From the NCBI RefSeq assembly GCF_021228125.1, contig NZ_JAJQQS010000015.1:183162-247161 (forward strand): a stretch of 64,000 bases of DNA, in the 5' to 3' direction. The notes under the pieces were generated by a model that ran no database searches, had not been told where the DNA came from, and saw only the letters and a program-made list of their open reading frames with translations. The first letter of the stretch is position 1, and every line of letters starts with the position of its first letter. The translations under genes were made by a program, and so were the position numbers. The DNA is from Streptomyces albireticuli. GTDB lineage: Bacteria; Actinomycetota; Actinomycetes; Streptomycetales; Streptomycetaceae. This document shows positions 61,018 through 64,000 of the stretch, piece after piece.

Positions 61018-61728
61018 TCAGGTGCCGGGTTTCCGGCCGTAGACGAAGACGTCGTCGCCGTTGCGGAGCAGGGACCAGTACGCCTTGGCGTCGCCGGGGC
61101 GCATATTGACGCAGCCGTGGGACCCGGGCTGCGACCGGACACTGCCCTCGATGGAATGGAAGGCCTGCCCGCCGTCGAAGAACTGGGCGTACGGCATGCG
61201 GACGTCGTAGAGCGTCGACCAGTGGTTGATCGAGCGCCAGTAGACCTTCTTCGCGCCGGTCCGGGTCTCGTAGCCGTCACGGCCGGTACGGACCGGCACC
61301 GGGCCGAACTTCACGGATTTCCCGTCCTGGATCCAGCTGATCTGACGGGTGAGGTCGACGCAGGCGATGCGGCCCTTGTTCACCGGGCACCTGCCCGCCG
61401 CGTTGGGGTCGCGCGCGGTGATCTCCTCCTGCATGACGCCCCACGTCACGGGGCCCGCGTAGCCGATGTTCGGGCGGATGCCGCGCTTGGTCTGGAAGTT
61501 CTGGATCGCCCGGCAGTCCGCCGGGGACTGCCGGCCGTCCACCCGCAGGCCCAGGAACTTCTCCACGTCCTTCTGATGCGGACCGGCCTTCGTGGTGCAC
61601 GCCGGGGCGGCCTGCGCGGTGCCGCCGATCGCGACGGTGAGCGGGGCCGCGAGCCCCACCGCGCCGAGGAGTACGGACAGTCGGCGTACCGCCGACGAGG
61701 TCGTTCTCTTCTTCGCTCGTATGGTCAT
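61018..61728 (-). CDS. L,D-transpeptidase (YkuD domain)
   Basis: A 236-residue exported enzyme. The signal peptide covers about 1-41. A peptidoglycan-binding-like domain spans about 48-105 (DCRAIQNFQTKRGIRPNIGY), and the YkuD domain has HSIEGSVRSQPGSHGCVNMR with Cys206 as nucleophile. It forms 3-3 crosslinks in peptidoglycan. Its first gene partner is unclear. The next gene rightward is a small monooxygenase 104 bases upstream. Confidence 0.92.
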   Translation of the reverse strand: MTIRAKKRTTSSAVRRLSVLLGAVGLAAPLTVAIGGTAQAAPACTTKAGPHQKDVEKFLGLRVDGRQSPADCRAIQNFQTKRGIRPNIGYAGPVTWGVMQEEITARDPNAAGRCPVNKGRIACVDLTRQISWIQDGKSVKFGPVPVRTGRDGYETRTGAKKVYWRSINHWSTLYDVRMPYAQFFDGGQAFHSIEGSVRSQPGSHGCVNMRPGDAKAYWSLLRNGDDVFVYGRKPGT

Positions 61729-61832
61729 AGTAAGTAGGACTACGGTGACCGGCCGAGGGTTGCAGCCGCGTGCGGCGGTGCCGCCCTCGGCCGGACCACG
61801 GGGCCCGGGCGAGGACGGCCGACCGGTCCGGC

Positions 61833-62165
61833 CTACGACGTGTGGCGCGGGGTGAGCTCGGCCATGGCGGACCAGCCGCTGCCCGGCGCCTCGGTGCTGA
61901 TGATCTGCGGCGTGGTCGCGATGGCGTCGGCCATCGTGTCCATGGCCTTCTTGAAGTGGACCGAATTGACGTGGGCGTCGCCCGCCTCACGGGAGGCGAA
62001 GCCCTCCACCAGCACGAACTGGTTCGGGTTGTCGACGCTGGTCGACCACTCGAAGAAGAGGTTGCCCGGCTCCTCACGCGTGGCCCGGGTGAAGTCGCCG
62101 ACGAGCGTCAGCCATTCCTTGGTGTGCTCGGGGCGGACAGTCATCTTGACGACAATGAAGATCAT
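61833..62165 (-). CDS. Antibiotic biosynthesis monooxygenase (ABM) domain protein
   Basis: A 110-residue ferredoxin-like-fold ABM protein: FIVVKMTVRPEHTKEWLTLV, then FFEWSTSVDNPNQFVLVEGF and HVNSVHFKKAM. Members are small quinol monooxygenases (YgiN-type) or heme-degrading enzymes. No cofactor motif expected. The ATG at 62165 follows GGAGACA. It stands alone, with hairpins on both sides. Confidence 0.87.
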   Translation of the reverse strand: MIFIVVKMTVRPEHTKEWLTLVGDFTRATREEPGNLFFEWSTSVDNPNQFVLVEGFASREAGDAHVNSVHFKKAMDTMADAIATTPQIISTEAPGSGWSAMAELTPRHTS

Positions 62166-62300
62166 CGATGTCTCCTGGTCTCGGGTGTGGTCGGGTACGG
62201 CAGGACCGTGTGCACGGCGCCGGTCGTGGTGGGCGGTGCGCCCGGTGCGATTCCTACGGTGGCCGGGGACGGAGCACCCGGTGAAACGGGGACGGCTCGA

Positions 62301-62317
62301 TTCCGGCCCTGCCGGAA
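62301..62317 (-). terminator. Short hairpin, weak terminator candidate
   Basis: TTCCGGC (62301-62307) pairs with GCCGGAA (62311-62317) around a 3-base loop, 54 bases past the stop of the pyrophosphokinase-like gene. An overlapping GC-rich inverted repeat lies at about 62326-62345. Confidence 0.4.
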
Positions 62318-62370
62318 AACCGGCCGTTCCCGGAGCGCTCCCGGGACGCCGCCCCGGACCGTTGCCCCGG

Positions 62371-63195
62371 TCAGACGGGGCCCGGCGCCGGCCCCGCGGC
62401 GGGCCCGGACGGTGCGGGGGCGGGTTCGGGCGCCGGTGCGGGTTCGGGCTTCGGCGCGGGTACGGGTGTGGGTACGGGTTTGGGGTCCGGCGGCGGTGAC
62501 GAGGGCGCGGCCAGCCGTTCCGCGCCCTCGGGTACGGGCACCGAAGTGAAGATCGCCTCCTGCTGTCGTCGCAGTTCCTTGACGCGGTCGGGCTGTGTGC
62601 CGGGCCGGCGCCCCTCCGCCTGGAGCCTGCGCGCCGCTTCCTGGGCCCACCTGCTGGACGGTGTGTGGAACCGGACGGCGAAGGCGTGCCCGGAGCGCCG
62701 GTCGCGCCAGGCCGAGTCGACGGCCTTGCGGCCGCTCTTGCGGCCCCAGCTGTTGGACCAGTGGACGCTGTCGTTGTCCCAGCCCATGAGTGCGGTGGAG
62801 GCGGCCTTGACGCCGTCGGTGTATCTCCCGTCCGGCCACTGCAAGGTGTAGTGGATCGAGTCCTCGATCCTGGCGAGGGCCGCTTCCACGGTCTGCCCGG
62901 GCGTCCGCTTCATCAGCGCGGCCACCTTGCGCCTGACCGAACCGGCGGAGCTCAGCCGGTCGTCGAAGCCGACCAGGGTGGCGCGGCTGATCAGGGCGAC
63001 GGCCTTCAGCTCGGGGCTGACGGTCTGCTCGGTCTCCTTGGCCCGCTCGAGGAATTCGTCGACCTTCTTGGCGTCCGCGGCGTCGAGCGCCGGGTCGTCG
63101 GCGCCCTCGGCCGCCGCGCCGGTGACCGGGCCGACGCCGAGGACGGCCAGTGCGACGGCTGCTGCGAGGGGGGTGGCGGTGCGGTTGATGATCAT
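62371..63195 (-). CDS. Secreted ATP nucleotide 3'-pyrophosphokinase-like protein
   Basis: A 274-residue exported protein with a signal peptide (about 1-29, ending GAAA-EG). The core has ALARIEDSIHYTLQWPDGRY, SWRDRRSGHAFAVRFHTPSS-like residues and LMGWDNDSVHWSN, patterns of the Streptomyces extracellular ATP nucleotide 3'-pyrophosphokinase, which makes pppApp-type alarmones. The last 60 residues are Pro/Ala/Glu-rich (PVPAPKPEPAPAPEPAPAPS), which may cross the wall. The family assignment is from memory. The ATG at 63195 follows AAGGGCAGGG. Confidence 0.65.
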   Translation of the reverse strand: MIINRTATPLAAAVALAVLGVGPVTGAAAEGADDPALDAADAKKVDEFLERAKETEQTVSPELKAVALISRATLVGFDDRLSSAGSVRRKVAALMKRTPGQTVEAALARIEDSIHYTLQWPDGRYTDGVKAASTALMGWDNDSVHWSNSWGRKSGRKAVDSAWRDRRSGHAFAVRFHTPSSRWAQEAARRLQAEGRRPGTQPDRVKELRRQQEAIFTSVPVPEGAERLAAPSSPPPDPKPVPTPVPAPKPEPAPAPEPAPAPSGPAAGPAPGPV

Positions 63196-63534
63196 CCCTG
63201 CCCTTCGACCTTCTCCCGAGGTTGCCGTGTACGGCGAGAGATATCGCAGGTGAGGGCGTGGACCGGGCACTGAAACGCCGATGGCACCGGTTGTTTTGAC
63301 TTGATCACGTCGTTCGGGGTCGACGCGCCGACCCAGGGTTCATCCGATCCGGTGCGCCTGCCTCCGGTTTCCCCGTGCGAGGGCCGGCGGGGGTGTGGAG
63401 TGGGGCCACTCGGCCGATCCATGTGTCTTTCGTATCGCCGTATGGGCTGTGCGGGTGGTTGAGCGGACGCGTCGAGCGTGAGGGCCCGGCAACTCATGGG
63501 CGGATTGTTACGTTTTTCAGGCTGATCTGACTGT
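63196..63534. other. Gene-free spacer upstream of the glycosyltransferase
   Basis: A 339-base divergent spacer. AT-rich stretches near 63285-63300 (GGTTGTTTTGACTTG) and 63505-63530 (TTGTTACGTTTTTCAGG) could be promoters. No ORF, known operator or riboswitch was recognised. Confidence 0.4.
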
Positions 63535-64000
63535 ATGTCCGGTGTGGGTATGGGGGAGTGGGTGGTGGCTGTGGTGGGTGGTGCACGGGCGTCGGAATGC
63601 CGGGTCTCGGGCGCGGCCGGTGTGCCGGGCCCGGCGGCCGAGGTGCCGGTCTCCGGTGACGCCGGCGGCGTCGGCGCGGTGGAGGCCCCCGGTGGCTACG
63701 ACTACGAGCGGTACAGCCGCCTTACGGGGCCGGTCGAGGAGGCGCCGGAGGGCGAGTACCGCGTGCGCTACCGCCGCCTGAGGGGGCGTCGGGGGGTGCG
63801 CGAAGGAGGACCCGAAGGGGCGCCCGGCCGCCTTGCCGTTCTACGTGTGGGGTTGTTGGTGGGGTTGGCGCCGTTGGTGTCGGTGGGGTTGTTGGTGTGG
63901 TTGTTGTGGCCGGTGCATTGGGTGGTGCGGGGTGGGTGGTGGGGGTGTGTGGATGGGTTGATGTTGTTGTCGGTGGGGTTGGTTGAGGTTTTTCGGGTGG
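63535..64000 (+). CDS. Membrane glycosyltransferase, N-terminus (runs off the window)
   Basis: The open frame runs from ATG 63535 to the edge (155 codons). After a Gly/Ala/Val-rich start it reads YDYERYSRLTGPVEEAPEG, then YRVRYRRLRGRR, then two hydrophobic segments (LVGLAPLVSVGLLVWLLWP; LMLLSVGLVEVFRV). This start matches Streptomyces family 2 membrane glycosyltransferases of the cellulose synthase-like group; the catalytic domain is outside. Leucine is coded almost only by TTG near the end, unlike the rest of the window. No clear ribosome site is seen, so the start is uncertain. Confidence 0.55.
   Translation, partial: MSGVGMGEWVVAVVGGARASECRVSGAAGVPGPAAEVPVSGDAGGVGAVEAPGGYDYERYSRLTGPVEEAPEGEYRVRYRRLRGRRGVREGGPEGAPGRLAVLRVGLLVGLAPLVSVGLLVWLLWPVHWVVRGGWWGCVDGLMLLSVGLVEVFRV

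Overview
The window comes from a high-GC actinomycete, almost certainly a Streptomyces. Coding regions have third codon positions that are nearly all G or C, GTG starts are frequent, and many genes overlap by 4 bases (ATGA or GTGA). Genus-typical genes are present: an NnaR-like HemD/DNA-binding regulator, a mycothiol-dependent formaldehyde dehydrogenase, a DUF6542/LCP pair and a secreted nucleotide pyrophosphokinase-like protein. No rRNA, tRNA, CRISPR array or intact insertion sequence was seen.

Bases 1-6000 hold nitrate assimilation. A tightly overlapping leftward operon encodes nitrate reductase (nasA), a FAD reductase and the nitrite reductase large subunit (nirB, cut by the window edge). 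A rightward nnaR-like regulator diverges from it. Their shared spacer carries four GlnR-type half-sites at an exact 11-bp period (4804-4841). Bases 6288-9673 hold a divergent pair: a metzincin-type metalloprotease and a two-domain protein with a Cys/His-rich C-terminal domain.

Bases 9789-25330 look like a specialised-metabolite cluster. It has a membrane protein, a Rieske oxygenase, and a leftward operon (AMP-ligase fused to an N-terminal carrier domain, ketosynthase, ketosynthase homologue lacking the catalytic Cys, free ACP, FabG-type ketoreductase). A rightward operon follows (second AMP-ligase, PaaI/hotdog thioesterase, 14-TM MFS exporter, class B asparagine synthetase, and a previously hidden 56-codon ORF with a TTG start). 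A SAM methyltransferase-like gene and an atypical SDR close it. I see no acyltransferase, dehydratase, enoyl reductase or modular PKS/NRPS gene, so the product is probably a short, amidated, oxygenated acyl compound. I do not recognise the cluster.

Bases 25400-34100 are mixed: formaldehyde detoxification (MBL hydrolase plus mscR), a LysR regulator, a small secreted protein, a cold shock protein, a long palindromic intergenic element, an LCP ligase with a DUF6542 protein, a hemerythrin protein and hypotheticals. Bases 34190-45474 hold a HAD phosphatase/GH65 phosphorylase pair, a cupin, a C-S lyase, a GNAT, a secreted tyrosine phosphatase, a PaoABC-like molybdenum hydroxylase operon and a lipoprotein. 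Bases 45500-57100 hold a decayed TetR remnant, a P-loop ATPase, a DUF4185-like secreted protein, HAD, AhpD-like, two GNATs, an APH-like kinase, small secreted proteins, a SMI1/KNR4 protein and a Tat-exported berberine-bridge-type oxidase.

Bases 57052-60838 hold an unusual operon: sorbitol-dehydrogenase-type small subunit, GMC flavoenzyme and a ferritin-like (VioB-type) protein. It runs tail-to-tail into the oxidase with a 30-bp overlap. The right end has an L,D-transpeptidase, a small monooxygenase, the secreted pyrophosphokinase-like protein and the start of a membrane glycosyltransferase with strikingly TTG-rich leucine codons. Perfect GC-rich hairpins without T-tracts mark most gene ends. 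A recurrent 3'-end repeat family occurs in four copies.
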